Positions 11,854-20,618 of a DNA stretch of 64,000 nucleotides are shown here, piece by piece. Source of the stretch: Pelagibius sp. CAU 1746. Lineage in GTDB: Bacteria > Pseudomonadota > Alphaproteobacteria > Kiloniellales > Kiloniellaceae. A program made the position numbers and the translations under genes. Below the pieces are notes generated by a model, which worked only from the letters and a program-made list of their open reading frames with translations, ran no database searches and had not been told where the DNA came from. The DNA lies in NCBI RefSeq assembly GCF_039839785.1, contig NZ_JBDOQT010000001.1, forward strand, positions 1,922,001 through 1,986,000, in the 5' to 3' direction. Numbering within the stretch: position 1 is the first letter of the stretch; each line of letters opens with the position of its first letter.

Positions 11854-12666
11854 ATGCCGAGAACCGCCGCGAAGAGCCGGGGCGCCAAGCGAGACGCCGG
11901 CAAGGGGGGCGGGCAGGTCCAGTCGCTCGACCGGGCCCTCTCAATCCTGGAACGCCTGGCCGGGGCCGACGGCATGACCCTGACCGATCTGGCGCAATCC
12001 GTAGGCCTGGCGCCCTCCACCACTCATCGCCTGCTGACCACCTTGCAGCAGCGCCATTTCGCCGACTTCGACGAGGAGTACGGCGTCTGGGTGATCGGCG
12101 TCGGCGCGTTCAACGTCGGCAATGCTTTCCTGCGCAACCGCCGCCTCGTCACCCTGGGCCGCCCGGTCATGCGCCGCCTCATGGAGGATGTCGGCGAGAC
12201 CGTCAACCTGGCCGTGGAGGATCAGAACGAGCTGGTCTACGTGACCCAGTTCGAGAGCCATGCCCCCATGCGCGCCTTCTTCCGCCCCGGCCGGCGCGCG
12301 CCGATGCATGCTTCGGCGGTCGGCAAGGCCATGCTGGCGGAAATCGACGATGCGGCCCTGACCGCCCTGTTGCACCGCAAGGGAATGCCGCGATTCACCG
12401 ACAAGACCATTGTCGATCCGACGGCGCTGCGGGCCGAGTTGGCGAAGACGCGCGCGCGCGGCTGGGGCGTCGACGACGAGGAGCATACCGTCGGCATGCG
12501 CTGCGTGGCGGCGACCATTCACAACGAGCACGGCGAGGTCATTGCCGGAGTGTCCGTTTCCGGTCCCTCGGTCCGGGTGACCGAGACCCGGCTGGGCGAA
12601 CTGGGCGCGCGGGTGGTTCAGGCGGCCAAGGAAATCACCGAGCAGATCGGCGGCGTGGTGCCCTAG
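11854..12666 (+). CDS. IclR-family transcriptional regulator, probable gcl-operon regulator
   Basis: A 270-residue regulator. A basic N-terminal tail precedes a winged helix at about residues 22-85 (VQSLDRALSILERL is the typical IclR opening; SVGLAPSTTHRLLTTLQQ is the recognition helix). The C-terminal GAF-like effector domain has RRAPMHASAVGKAMLAE and ends with GVSVSGPSVRVTE, both standard IclR blocks. It is transcribed away from gcl across a gap with several palindromes, so it most likely represses gcl-hyi-glxR until glyoxylate or a related metabolite binds. ATG 11854 is preceded by GAGGGAAGGGAGA. Confidence 0.88.
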   Translation: MPRTAAKSRGAKRDAGKGGGQVQSLDRALSILERLAGADGMTLTDLAQSVGLAPSTTHRLLTTLQQRHFADFDEEYGVWVIGVGAFNVGNAFLRNRRLVTLGRPVMRRLMEDVGETVNLAVEDQNELVYVTQFESHAPMRAFFRPGRRAPMHASAVGKAMLAEIDDAALTALLHRKGMPRFTDKTIVDPTALRAELAKTRARGWGVDDEEHTVGMRCVAATIHNEHGEVIAGVSVSGPSVRVTETRLGELGARVVQAAKEITEQIGGVVP

Positions 12667-13030
12667 CGGCACCCTCGGAGCCCGCCCGGTTTCGGAGCCT
12701 GCCGGAATCGCGGATTTCTCGCATCGCGCGCATGTTTGGCCGAGGTATTTCGTGGTGCGGCTGCATCGCTTTGTATTCTCTCCGGAATGTGACAGAAAAC
12801 ACGTCGACGGCTTTTCCAACGGAGTAGTATAGAGGCTCGAAGGGGGAGGCAGATTTGGCACGCATCCATTTCAGCAATTCCGCGCGTGAGGGCGCTTGCC
12901 GGGCGGGCGGGCGGCGGCCGACTTGCGGTTGCAGACGGCGGAGGCGGCAGCCGGTCGCGCGGCGGTGCGGGCCGCAGGGTGCGGGACGGGGATCGCCCGG
13001 TCGCTTCCGCAGGGAGAGAGGGGCGCGGCG
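12667..13030 (+). other. Intergenic region before the cyclase-YcaO operon
   Basis: About 360 bases without a supported gene. Bases 12770-12830 are clearly more AT-rich than the rest and probably hold the operon promoter. The last 20 bases include GGGAGAGAGG, the ribosome-binding site for the ATG at 13031. An in-frame TTG at 12896 would extend the protein by 45 low-complexity Ala/Arg residues and is not favoured. Confidence 0.4.
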
Positions 13031-16000
13031 ATGGCCATTCGACGCTGGTTGACGGCGATCGGCCTGGGCGGACTTGCGGAGGTCTTCGAGGAAAACGACG
13101 TCGATCTCGAACTCATTCCGGAGCTGACCGAGGAGGATCTGCGCCAGCTCGGCCTGACGCTGGGTCAACGCAAGCGGCTGCTGCGCGCGGCGCAGTCTCT
13201 GGCGACGGCGGGGTCCAGGCCCGCCGTAGCTCTCGCCCAGGCGGCCCCCGGGGACCGGGTGCCCGCCGAGCGCCGCCACCTCACCGTGATGTTCTGCGAC
13301 ATCGTCGGCTCTACGGTGTTGTCCGAGCGTCTGGAAGCCGAGGATCTGCTCGACGTGGTGCGCCGCTATCAGAACTTCTGCGCCTCCATCATCGGCACCC
13401 ACGAAGGATATATCGCGCGCTTCGTCGGCGACGGCATCCTGGCCTACTTCGGCTATCCCATGGCGCACGAAGATGCGCCGGTCCACGCACTGCACGCCGC
13501 CTTGGGCATCACCGAAGGCATCGGGCAGCTACAGTTGCCGGCCGACACCCAGTTGGCGGTGCGCATCGGGATCGCTTCCGGCGTGGTCATCGTCGGCGAC
13601 CTGATCGGCGCCGGCGCCGCGGTGGAGCAGCCGGCCATCGGCATCGCCCCCAATCTGGCCGCCCGCGTTCAGGGCACGGCGGGGCCGAACGAGATCGTCG
13701 TAGCCGACGTGACCTACCGCCTGGCGCAGGATGAGTTCGATTTCGAGGATCTCGGCCGGCGGGAGTTCCACGGCATTTCCGAGCCGGTACGCATCTGGCG
13801 CTTGCTGGGCGAACGTCAGGGCGACCGCGCCGCCGTAACCTTCGGGCGCTGGTCCCAGACCTCCTTCGCCGACCGCAGCGATCAGCTCGACCTGGCGCGC
13901 CGTCAATGGCGCCAAGTGAAGGGCGGGACCGGCCGCGTGATCATGATCACGGGGGAGCCCGGCATCGGCAAGTCGCGCTTCGTGCACCAGTTTCTGCGCG
14001 AGGTGAGCGACGAAGCCATGGTGCAGACCTATCAGGGCACGCCGTACAACCAGGACAGCCCGCTTCATCCCCTGATCCAGCGCTATCGCCAGTTGGCCAA
14101 TATCGACCCCGGCGACAGCGCGGCGACCATCCGCCACAAGCTGGAGAAGGTGGTGATGGGCGACGGGCCGGAACGCGAGGCGCGCCTGGACATTTTCACC
14201 GACTTGCTCTCACCCGTCTCCATCGACCAGCCGCAGTCTCAGACCGCCGCCAAGCAGAACCGCGAACGTCTTCTTCAGGCCATCGTCGACAACCTCGTCT
14301 CGCGCAGCCGCGAGTGCCCCATCGTCCTGGTGGTGGACGACTTCCAGTGGCTCGACCCGACTTCGATCGAACTGCTGGACCGGGTGATCGACGTCATTCC
14401 GAATGAACGGATCTACGTCATCGTGACGTCGCGTGAGAGCGGCTATGCGCTTTGGGAGTCGTTGCCGCATGTGACGCGGCTGGAGATGGGCCGCCTGCCG
14501 GTGAAGGACACTCAGGCGCTGATCGCCAGCCTCGCCCAGGGAACCTCGCTCACCAAGGCCGTGGTCAGCGAGATCGTCGAAAAGACCGACGGCATCCCGC
14601 TTTTCGTCGAGGAGCTGACCAAGAGCGTCGTGGAGTTGGATTTCGAGCAGTCGGCCAAGGGGCGCAAGCCGAAGCGCCGCGCCGGCTCGGCCATTCCGAT
14701 CTCGCTGCAGGACTCGCTCATGGAGCGGCTTGACCGCGTCGGTCAGGCGAAGATGGTGGCGCGGGTCGGCTCCGTGCTCGGCCGTTCCTTTACGCGGGAG
14801 ATGATTTCCCAGGTCGGCGATTTCGACGCCGCCTATCTGGAGTCGGCGCTGGTGACCCTCTCCGATGCCGGCTTGATCTATCGGGAGATCGACCAGCGCG
14901 GGAAGGAGACCTTCGTCTTCAAGCACGGCCTGGTGCAGGAAGCGGCCTACGATTCGCTGCTGCGCGAGGAACGCCAGCGGCTGCATTCCTCGACGGCGAC
15001 GGCGCTCAAGAAGCTGGTGCCGGAGATCGAAACGGACAGGCCCGATCTGCTGGCCAACCATCTTTCCGCCGGCGGCAGCCACGAGGAAGCGGCGAAGCTG
15101 TGGCTGCAGGCGGGGCGTATCAGCCTGGCACGTTCGGCCATCGTCGAGGCGGTGCACCACCTGCGCCGCGGCCTGGACGCCCTGGATCAGCTGCGCGAGA
15201 CGCCGCAGACCCAGGCTCTGCGCCTCCAGGTGCTGATCCGCCTGGGCCCGGCGCTGATCGCCCTGCACGGACCGGGCTCCAGCGAGGTGGAGGAGATTTA
15301 CGCCAAGGGCTACGAGCTGTGCCGCAGCCTGCCGGAGTCCGAGGATCACTTCCCGGTCTACTGGGGCTGGTGGCGTCTGTCGCGCGACTTCAACGAAATG
15401 AACAAGCGCTCCGACGAGCTGCTGACCCGCGCCGGCGCGCGCAAGGACGAGGCGCTGCTGCTGCAGGCGCATCACTGCCAATGGGCCTCGCACTTCAACC
15501 GCGGCGACTTCCAGGGCTGCCTGGAGCACATCGACTGCGGCCTGGATCTCTACGAGAAGGGCGACTACCGCACTCATGCGACGCTCTACGGGAACCACGA
15601 CGCCAAGGTCTGCGGCCATGGCGAGCGGTCTTTGGTCTACTGGCTGCTCGGCCGCCCGGAGGAGGCCCTGGAGTCGGAGCGCCAGGCGCAGGCCTGGATG
15701 GAGACCCTCGGACACGGCGGCAGCTGGATGCACCACAAGGACATCACCATCATGCATCGCCTCTACCGCCGCGATGCAGCGGAGGTGCTGCGCATCGCCG
15801 AGGAGATGATCGCCTTCGCCGAAGAACAGGGCTTCACCGACCACCGTGCCAAGGCCCTGGTCTTTGCCGGCTGGGCCAACGCGCGGCTGGGCAACCCTTC
15901 CAAGGGACTGACGGAGATCCGCGAGGGGCTGGAGCGCCAGAAACTGATCGGCACGCGCGAGGACTTTCCGGTCTATTACGATATGTTCGCCGAAGTGCTG

Positions 16001-16381
16001 GCGCTGAACGGGCGCATCGACGAAGCGTTGGAGGAGACCACGGCGGCCCAGGCGGAGTTCGAGGCCATGGGCCTGCGAATCTGGCTGCCCGAGCTGCGCC
16101 GCCGCGTCGGCTACCTGCTGCAGTTGCGCATGCCGCACGACCCGGAACCCGCGGTCTCCGCTTACCGCAGCGCGCTGGACCTGGCGAGCGATCAGGGCGC
16201 CCGCACCCTGGCGCTGCGCGCCGCAACCAGCCTGGCCGGCCTGCTGCGCAGCCAGGGCCGCATCGACGACGCCTGCGATACTCTGGAGACGCGCCTGCAG
16301 GGGCTGGAAGCCATGGCGGGAACGCCCGACTATGCCGCCGCCAGGGCCTTGTTGGCGACCGCCCGGCGCTGGGAAAGTTGA
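13031..16381 (+). CDS. SAM domain - class III cyclase - AAA ATPase - TPR protein
   Basis: A 1116-residue multidomain signalling protein. Residues 1-60 are a SAM (sterile alpha motif) domain (WLTAIGLGGLAEVFEENDVD). Residues about 85-255 form a class III cyclase with both metal Asp residues (VMFCDIVGSTVLSE and FVGDGILAYFGYP) and the catalytic NLAARVQ. An AAA_16/STAND-like ATPase follows with Walker A GEPGIGKSR (about 308) and Walker B VLVVDDFQWLD (about 433). The C-terminal 450 residues are helical TPR-like repeats. Such proteins couple partner binding to cyclic nucleotide synthesis. Its TGA ends 1 base before a possible GTG and 7 before the ATG of ycaO, so it is in the same operon as the modification genes. 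Confidence 0.88.
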   Translation: MAIRRWLTAIGLGGLAEVFEENDVDLELIPELTEEDLRQLGLTLGQRKRLLRAAQSLATAGSRPAVALAQAAPGDRVPAERRHLTVMFCDIVGSTVLSERLEAEDLLDVVRRYQNFCASIIGTHEGYIARFVGDGILAYFGYPMAHEDAPVHALHAALGITEGIGQLQLPADTQLAVRIGIASGVVIVGDLIGAGAAVEQPAIGIAPNLAARVQGTAGPNEIVVADVTYRLAQDEFDFEDLGRREFHGISEPVRIWRLLGERQGDRAAVTFGRWSQTSFADRSDQLDLARRQWRQVKGGTGRVIMITGEPGIGKSRFVHQFLREVSDEAMVQTYQGTPYNQDSPLHPLIQRYRQLANIDPGDSAATIRHKLEKVVMGDGPEREARLDIFTDLLSPVSIDQPQSQTAAKQNRERLLQAIVDNLVSRSRECPIVLVVDDFQWLDPTSIELLDRVIDVIPNERIYVIVTSRESGYALWESLPHVTRLEMGRLPVKDTQALIASLAQGTSLTKAVVSEIVEKTDGIPLFVEELTKSVVELDFEQSAKGRKPKRRAGSAIPISLQDSLMERLDRVGQAKMVARVGSVLGRSFTREMISQVGDFDAAYLESALVTLSDAGLIYREIDQRGKETFVFKHGLVQEAAYDSLLREERQRLHSSTATALKKLVPEIETDRPDLLANHLSAGGSHEEAAKLWLQAGRISLARSAIVEAVHHLRRGLDALDQLRETPQTQALRLQVLIRLGPALIALHGPGSSEVEEIYAKGYELCRSLPESEDHFPVYWGWWRLSRDFNEMNKRSDELLTRAGARKDEALLLQAHHCQWASHFNRGDFQGCLEHIDCGLDLYEKGDYRTHATLYGNHDAKVCGHGERSLVYWLLGRPEEALESERQAQAWMETLGHGGSWMHHKDITIMHRLYRRDAAEVLRIAEEMIAFAEEQGFTDHRAKALVFAGWANARLGNPSKGLTEIREGLERQKLIGTREDFPVYYDMFAEVLALNGRIDEALEETTAAQAEFEAMGLRIWLPELRRRVGYLLQLRMPHDPEPAVSAYRSALDLASDQGARTLALRAATSLAGLLRSQGRIDDACDTLETRLQGLEAMAGTPDYAAARALLATARRWES

Positions 16382-16387
16382 GTGCCG

Positions 16388-17662
16388 ATGGACGCTTCGG
16401 TCTCACGGCGCCGCGCCGGCGTGCCCCCCGAGGCGGCTAGGGAGTCTGCCAAGGCCTACCGCGGCGGCACCCACCGCTGCCGCAGTCCGGAAGAGACGTT
16501 GGAGGCTTTCCTGCCGCTGGCCGAGCGCATCGGTATCACGCGGCTGGCCAACGTTACCGGGCTGGACTGCATCGGCATCCCCGTCTACATGGCCTGCCGG
16601 CCGCTGTCGCGCTCCATCGCGGTCTCCCAGGGCAAGGGCCTGACACCGCTGGAGGCGAAGGTCTCGGCTTTCATGGAGGCGGCGGAGACCTGGCACGGCG
16701 AGACCATTACCGCCCCTTTAAAGATGGTCTCCTACGACGAGTTGAGCCGCGGACACCGGGTGATCGAGGTCGAGGGACTGCCGCGCTCTCGGCTCGGCGA
16801 TTTCGACCCGGCGCAGCAGATCCTCTGGATCGAGGGCGCGCCGCTGGCCGGCGGCGAACCGCTCTGGGTACCGCTGGAACTGGTTTCCACCAACTACACC
16901 CTGCCGCAACCCCAGGGCAGTTTCGCCTTTCCCGCCAACACCAACGGCCTGGCCTCCGGCAACACCTTCACCGAGGCGGCGCTGCACGCGCTCTGCGAGC
17001 TGATCGAGCGCGACGCGCTCAGCCTTTGGCGCCTCGGCGGCGACGGCGCGCGGGCCGCGGCCAAGCTGGACCCGGAGAGTGTCGGCTCGGTGCGCTGCCG
17101 CACGCTGCTGGCGCACTACGCCCGCGCCGGCCTGGATATCGGCCTCTGGGACGTGACCTCCGATCTGGGCGTGCCGGTTTTCTGCTGCGCGGTGGCCGAG
17201 CGCAGCGACACCGCCGTGGAAGCGGAGCTGGGCGCCGGCTGCCATCCCGACCGGGAGGTCGCCCTGCTGCGCGCCCTGACGGAGGCCGCGCAGTCGCGCA
17301 CCACCCGGATCGCCGGCTCGCGCGACGACTACGTGCCGGAGTCCTATGACAGCGCGGCCAAGCTGGCGCGCAACCGCACCGCCAGGCTGTGGTTGTCCGA
17401 CCCCCCGCGCCGCCGCTTCGACGACGTTCCCAACCTCAGCGGCGAAACCGTCGCCGGCGATCTGGAACGGGTGCTGGACCGCCTGGCCGCCGAAGGCATC
17501 ACGCAGGTCGTGGCGGTCGACCTCACCAAGCCCGAGGTCGGCCTGCCGGTGGTCCGCGTCGTAGCTTCCGGTCTGGAAGGTGCCTATCAGGGCGCCGGCA
17601 GCGACTATCGCCCCGGCCTGCGCGCCCTCGCTTGCGGCTTGGGGGAGGGGGACTGGTCATGA
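16388..17662 (+). CDS. YcaO-domain ATP-dependent backbone-modifying enzyme
   Basis: A 424-residue YcaO protein. The ATP/Mg-binding blocks are visible: SAFMEAAETWHGE (about residue 92; S-x3-E-x2-E) and CELIERDALSLWR (about 202; E-x2-E-R-D). It lacks a Pro-rich C-terminal PxPxP end, ending in a short Gly/Asp/Trp/Ser tail. YcaO enzymes activate a backbone amide with ATP to form azolines, amidines or, with TfuA, thioamides. The ATGA overlap with the tfuA gene supports the thioamide-type pairing. The start could be GTG 16382, directly after the cyclase stop, or ATG 16388. The substrate is unknown; the repeat protein downstream is one candidate. Confidence 0.88.
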   Translation: MDASVSRRRAGVPPEAARESAKAYRGGTHRCRSPEETLEAFLPLAERIGITRLANVTGLDCIGIPVYMACRPLSRSIAVSQGKGLTPLEAKVSAFMEAAETWHGETITAPLKMVSYDELSRGHRVIEVEGLPRSRLGDFDPAQQILWIEGAPLAGGEPLWVPLELVSTNYTLPQPQGSFAFPANTNGLASGNTFTEAALHALCELIERDALSLWRLGGDGARAAAKLDPESVGSVRCRTLLAHYARAGLDIGLWDVTSDLGVPVFCCAVAERSDTAVEAELGAGCHPDREVALLRALTEAAQSRTTRIAGSRDDYVPESYDSAAKLARNRTARLWLSDPPRRRFDDVPNLSGETVAGDLERVLDRLAAEGITQVVAVDLTKPEVGLPVVRVVASGLEGAYQGAGSDYRPGLRALACGLGEGDWS

Positions 17663-19011
17663 CGGCGGTGTTCCTCGGCCCCAGCCTGCCGCGCGCCGAG
17701 GCGGAGAAGATTCTCGATGCGGACTACCGTCCGCCGGTGCGCCAGGGCGACATCTACCGCCTCGTGCAGCAGCGCCGGCCACAGGCCATCGCCGTGATCG
17801 ACGGCTACTTCCAGGATGTGCCCTCGGTCTGGCACAAGGAAATTCTCTGGGCGCTGGACCAGGGCATTCCGGTTTACGGCGCCGCCAGCATGGGGGCGCT
17901 GCGCGCCGCCGAGCTGCAGCGTCACGGCATGATCGGCGTCGGCAAGATCTACGAGGCCTATCGGGTCGGGACCTATGCGCCCTACGACAGCGAACTCTTC
18001 GAGGACGACGACGAGGTGGCGGTGATTCACGGGCCGGCGGAGCTGGCCTACCCGGCGCTGTCGGACGCCATGGTCGATCTGCGCGAGACCCTGGCGGCGG
18101 CGGCGCGCGACGGGATCATCGGCCAGGATTTGCGCGACGGCCTGGTCGCCGCCTTCAAGCGCCGCTTTTACCGCGAGCGCAGCTTCGCCGCCCTGCCCGA
18201 AGTCATGGACGAACTGGAGGTGGAGCCGGCGGTGGCCGCGGCCCTGACGGCCTGGCTGCCGCAAGGGCGGATATCGCAGAAGCGTGCCGATGCCCGGGCG
18301 CTGCTGGAGGCTCTGTCCGAAAGCGGGCTGGAGCCGCCGGCCGAGCGCGAGGCCTTCGTCTTCGAGCGCACCAGCCTCTGGGCGCAGTTCGTCGAGCAGT
18401 CCGCGGACGCCGCCGCTCCCGTCGCGGCGCAAGAGGCGCGGGTGTTGGAGGAACTCTACCTCGATCCCGATCTCCATGCGGCGCTGCGCCGCCTCGCGGT
18501 TTTGCGGCTGCAACTGCAGGTGCCCGAGGCCGCGCCGCCAATCGACGATGGGGCGCGGCGCGCGGCCCTGGACCGGCTGCGGCGGCGTCATGGCCTGATG
18601 TCGCGCGCGGCGCTGGAGGCCTGGGCGGCGGACTGCGATCTCGACCGGGAGGGGCTGGATCGGCTGCTGTCCTACGAGTCGGCCGTGGAAAGCCGGGCAC
18701 AGAGTGCCGGTCCGGCCCTGGCGGCGGCGTTGCTGGACGTGCTGCGCAGCGAGGGCCACTATCCGGCGCTCGCCGCACGCGCCCGCGACAAGCGGCAAAG
18801 GCTCGAGAAGGCGGGCGAGGGACACACTGCCCCCTCTGCGCTCTCGTCTCAGCCCCTGGTTGACTGGTATTTTGAGGTCCGCCTGGGCCGCGCCGCGCCG
18901 CGGGATAGCGCGCAGGCGGCGCGTGAGATGGGCTTCGCCGATGCCGAGAGCCTGCTTGACGCCCTGGCGCGCGAGCGGGCCTATCTGGCGCTTGCCGGGG
19001 AGTCGCGTTAG
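17659..19011 (+). CDS. TfuA-like protein
   Basis: A 450-residue protein whose first 200 residues match the TfuA core: MTAVFLGPSLPRAEA at the start, PPVRQGDIYRL, a block ending in GYFQDVPSVWHKEILWAL, and PVYGAASMGALRAAEL. TfuA was named from the trifolitoxin locus and in methanogens acts with YcaO to thioamidate a glycine, probably delivering sulfur. The C-terminal 230 residues are an extra helical, Ala/Arg/Glu-rich region longer than in many TfuA proteins; it may bind the substrate or partner (inference). It overlaps ycaO by four bases and is followed after 30 bases by the protease gene. Confidence 0.88.
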   Translation: MTAVFLGPSLPRAEAEKILDADYRPPVRQGDIYRLVQQRRPQAIAVIDGYFQDVPSVWHKEILWALDQGIPVYGAASMGALRAAELQRHGMIGVGKIYEAYRVGTYAPYDSELFEDDDEVAVIHGPAELAYPALSDAMVDLRETLAAAARDGIIGQDLRDGLVAAFKRRFYRERSFAALPEVMDELEVEPAVAAALTAWLPQGRISQKRADARALLEALSESGLEPPAEREAFVFERTSLWAQFVEQSADAAAPVAAQEARVLEELYLDPDLHAALRRLAVLRLQLQVPEAAPPIDDGARRAALDRLRRRHGLMSRAALEAWAADCDLDREGLDRLLSYESAVESRAQSAGPALAAALLDVLRSEGHYPALAARARDKRQRLEKAGEGHTAPSALSSQPLVDWYFEVRLGRAAPRDSAQAAREMGFADAESLLDALARERAYLALAGESR

Positions 19012-19041
19012 AACAGGCCGGTTCTTCTTGGGGGATGTGGC

Positions 19042-20472
19042 ATGACCATGCTGTGGGACGGATTGGAGGAGGTCGCCGGCGTCGCCGAGGGCACCCGCTT
19101 CCGGCTGTTCGCGCAGATGCCGGAGCTGGAGGGCTTTTCCGAACCCGAGACGGTCCGCGTGTCGCCGCGGCCGGGGTCGATCGCCGCCGGTCCCTTCGAC
19201 GGCGCCATGCGCGTCGTCGATGCCGCCGGCAAGGCGGCGCCCTATGAGTTTCCCTATATGCCGCCTTACCAGGGCCCGGTCTTTCCGCCGGCGCGCCCCG
19301 GCGCCGACGGCCATTTCGATCACATCCCCGTCGGCAGCCGTCAGTTCCTCGCCGCGCATATGTACGGCTCGGTGCGCTTCGTCCTCGACATCTGGGAGAA
19401 TTACCTGGGCAGGACGGTCGCCTGGTACGATCCGAGCGACGGCTTCGTCGTCGAACTGGTGCCCGAGGTCGACTGGGACAACGCCCACGCCGGAATCGGT
19501 TTCATCGAAACCGGCGGGCGGGTGAACCAAGCCGGCACCTATCACCCCTTCGCGCTGAACTTCGATGTCCTGGCGCACGAGGTGGGGCACACCCTGCTGT
19601 TCTCGGAGATGGGCATCCCCGGTTTCGACAGCCTGACGCCGCAGTTCCTGGCGTTCCACGAGTCCATGTCCGACATGGTGGCGCTGGTCTCCTCGTTGCA
19701 TTTCGAGTCCATGCTGGACGACCTGATCGACCAAACCGGCGGCAATCTCTATGTGCTGAACTGGCTGAACCGCGTCGGCGAACTGGGGCGCAACGAGCAG
19801 ATCCGCATCGCCTGCAACGAGACCCACATGAACGACCTGGCCACCTTGCGGCTGTCGCCGGAGGGTGAGTGGATCGACCCCAGCGGCCAGGACCGCAATG
19901 GCCATCACCTGGCGCAGCCGCTGACCGGCGCGGTGTTCGACAACCTGGTGGAGATCTATCAGGACGGGCTGGCGCGCCGTGGCGTCATCCCTCCGGAAAT
20001 GGACCCGCGCGGCTGGGACCGGGAAGGCGTGGAGAGCAGTCTCGCCGGATTTCAAAGCGTGCATGAAGGCGCCGTCGCGCGCAATCGCGACGCCTTCATC
20101 GAATCCCTGATCGAGGCGCGGGAGGTTACCGGCTACGCTCTGGCGGCGACCTGGCAGCGGCTCTCGCCCGCGCATATGAGTTACGCGAACTTCGCGGAGA
20201 CGTTTCTGGACGTCATGGCTGAGATCGGCCAGGGCGCCAATCTGCGGGCCTTCGCGGAGAATTTCCAGGAACGCGGCATTCCCCTGCACTCCGCACCGCT
20301 GCGCGAGGCGCCGCCGCCGCGCTCCGCGCCTTATCTGGCGCGCTGGAAATGGCTGCGCCGGCGCGGGGCGTCACCGCAGGCGGCCGCTGCGCCGGAGGCG
20401 CTGCTGGACGATCCGGATGCCTACGCCCGTGTGTACGGTATGTTCAACCACAAATTCCGTATGCAATTGTGA
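19042..20472 (+). CDS. Thermolysin-like (gluzincin) zinc metalloprotease of the YcaO-TfuA locus
   Basis: A 476-residue protein. HEVGH begins at residue 179 and supplies two zinc His ligands and the catalytic Glu; 28 residues later HESMSD matches the third-ligand motif (E-x2-S-D) of thermolysin-type gluzincins. There is no signal peptide or long pro-domain, so it is probably cytoplasmic, unlike secreted M4 enzymes. The C-terminal region is acidic/Arg-rich and ends in FNHKFRMQL. Position 30 bases after tfuA suggests that it processes the substrate of the YcaO-TfuA pair, as leader peptidases do in RiPP pathways, but a direct function on another protein is equally possible. Confidence 0.75.
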   Translation: MTMLWDGLEEVAGVAEGTRFRLFAQMPELEGFSEPETVRVSPRPGSIAAGPFDGAMRVVDAAGKAAPYEFPYMPPYQGPVFPPARPGADGHFDHIPVGSRQFLAAHMYGSVRFVLDIWENYLGRTVAWYDPSDGFVVELVPEVDWDNAHAGIGFIETGGRVNQAGTYHPFALNFDVLAHEVGHTLLFSEMGIPGFDSLTPQFLAFHESMSDMVALVSSLHFESMLDDLIDQTGGNLYVLNWLNRVGELGRNEQIRIACNETHMNDLATLRLSPEGEWIDPSGQDRNGHHLAQPLTGAVFDNLVEIYQDGLARRGVIPPEMDPRGWDREGVESSLAGFQSVHEGAVARNRDAFIESLIEAREVTGYALAATWQRLSPAHMSYANFAETFLDVMAEIGQGANLRAFAENFQERGIPLHSAPLREAPPPRSAPYLARWKWLRRRGASPQAAAAPEALLDDPDAYARVYGMFNHKFRMQL

Positions 20473-20487
20473 GGTAATCCACACGTT

Positions 20488-20505
20488 AGTATGAGGTAGC
20501 ATACT
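20488..20505. promoter_or_regulatory. Inverted repeat overlapping the -35 box of the RAD-repeat gene
   Basis: AGTATG (20488-20493) and CATACT (20500-20505) are perfect inverted arms with a 6-base spacer. The last base touches the candidate -35 box, the position expected of a repressor or activator site. Confidence 0.5.
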
Positions 20506-20532
20506 TGTTACTCGATACAGCGGTGTTATGAT
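20505..20532 (+). promoter_or_regulatory. Candidate sigma-70 promoter of the RAD-repeat gene
   Basis: TTGTTA at 20505-20510 and TATGAT at 20527-20532 are separated by 16 bases, close to consensus, in a locally AT-rich gap 87 bases before the start codon. It suggests that the downstream gene is expressed separately from the cyclase-ycaO-tfuA-protease operon. Confidence 0.5.
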
Positions 20533-20618
20533 CCGCCGCGTTCGACTTTTTTCAATTTAACCGGGGAGAAAGCTCGGCGGATTCGCGGCGCCGGAGCTTC
20601 GACGACGAGGAGGGGAAG

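Noticed and set aside
12780..12805. CRP-like half site TGTGA in front of the SAM-cyclase gene.
   Set aside because: The second half (ACACG) does not match TCACA and no other copy is seen; too weak to list although it would be attractive near a cAMP-making enzyme.
17605..20289. Minus-strand open frame of about 890 codons opposite tfuA and the protease.
   Set aside because: Translation is compositionally biased and lacks motifs, while the plus strand shows the TfuA blocks and a zinc site. It is a shadow.
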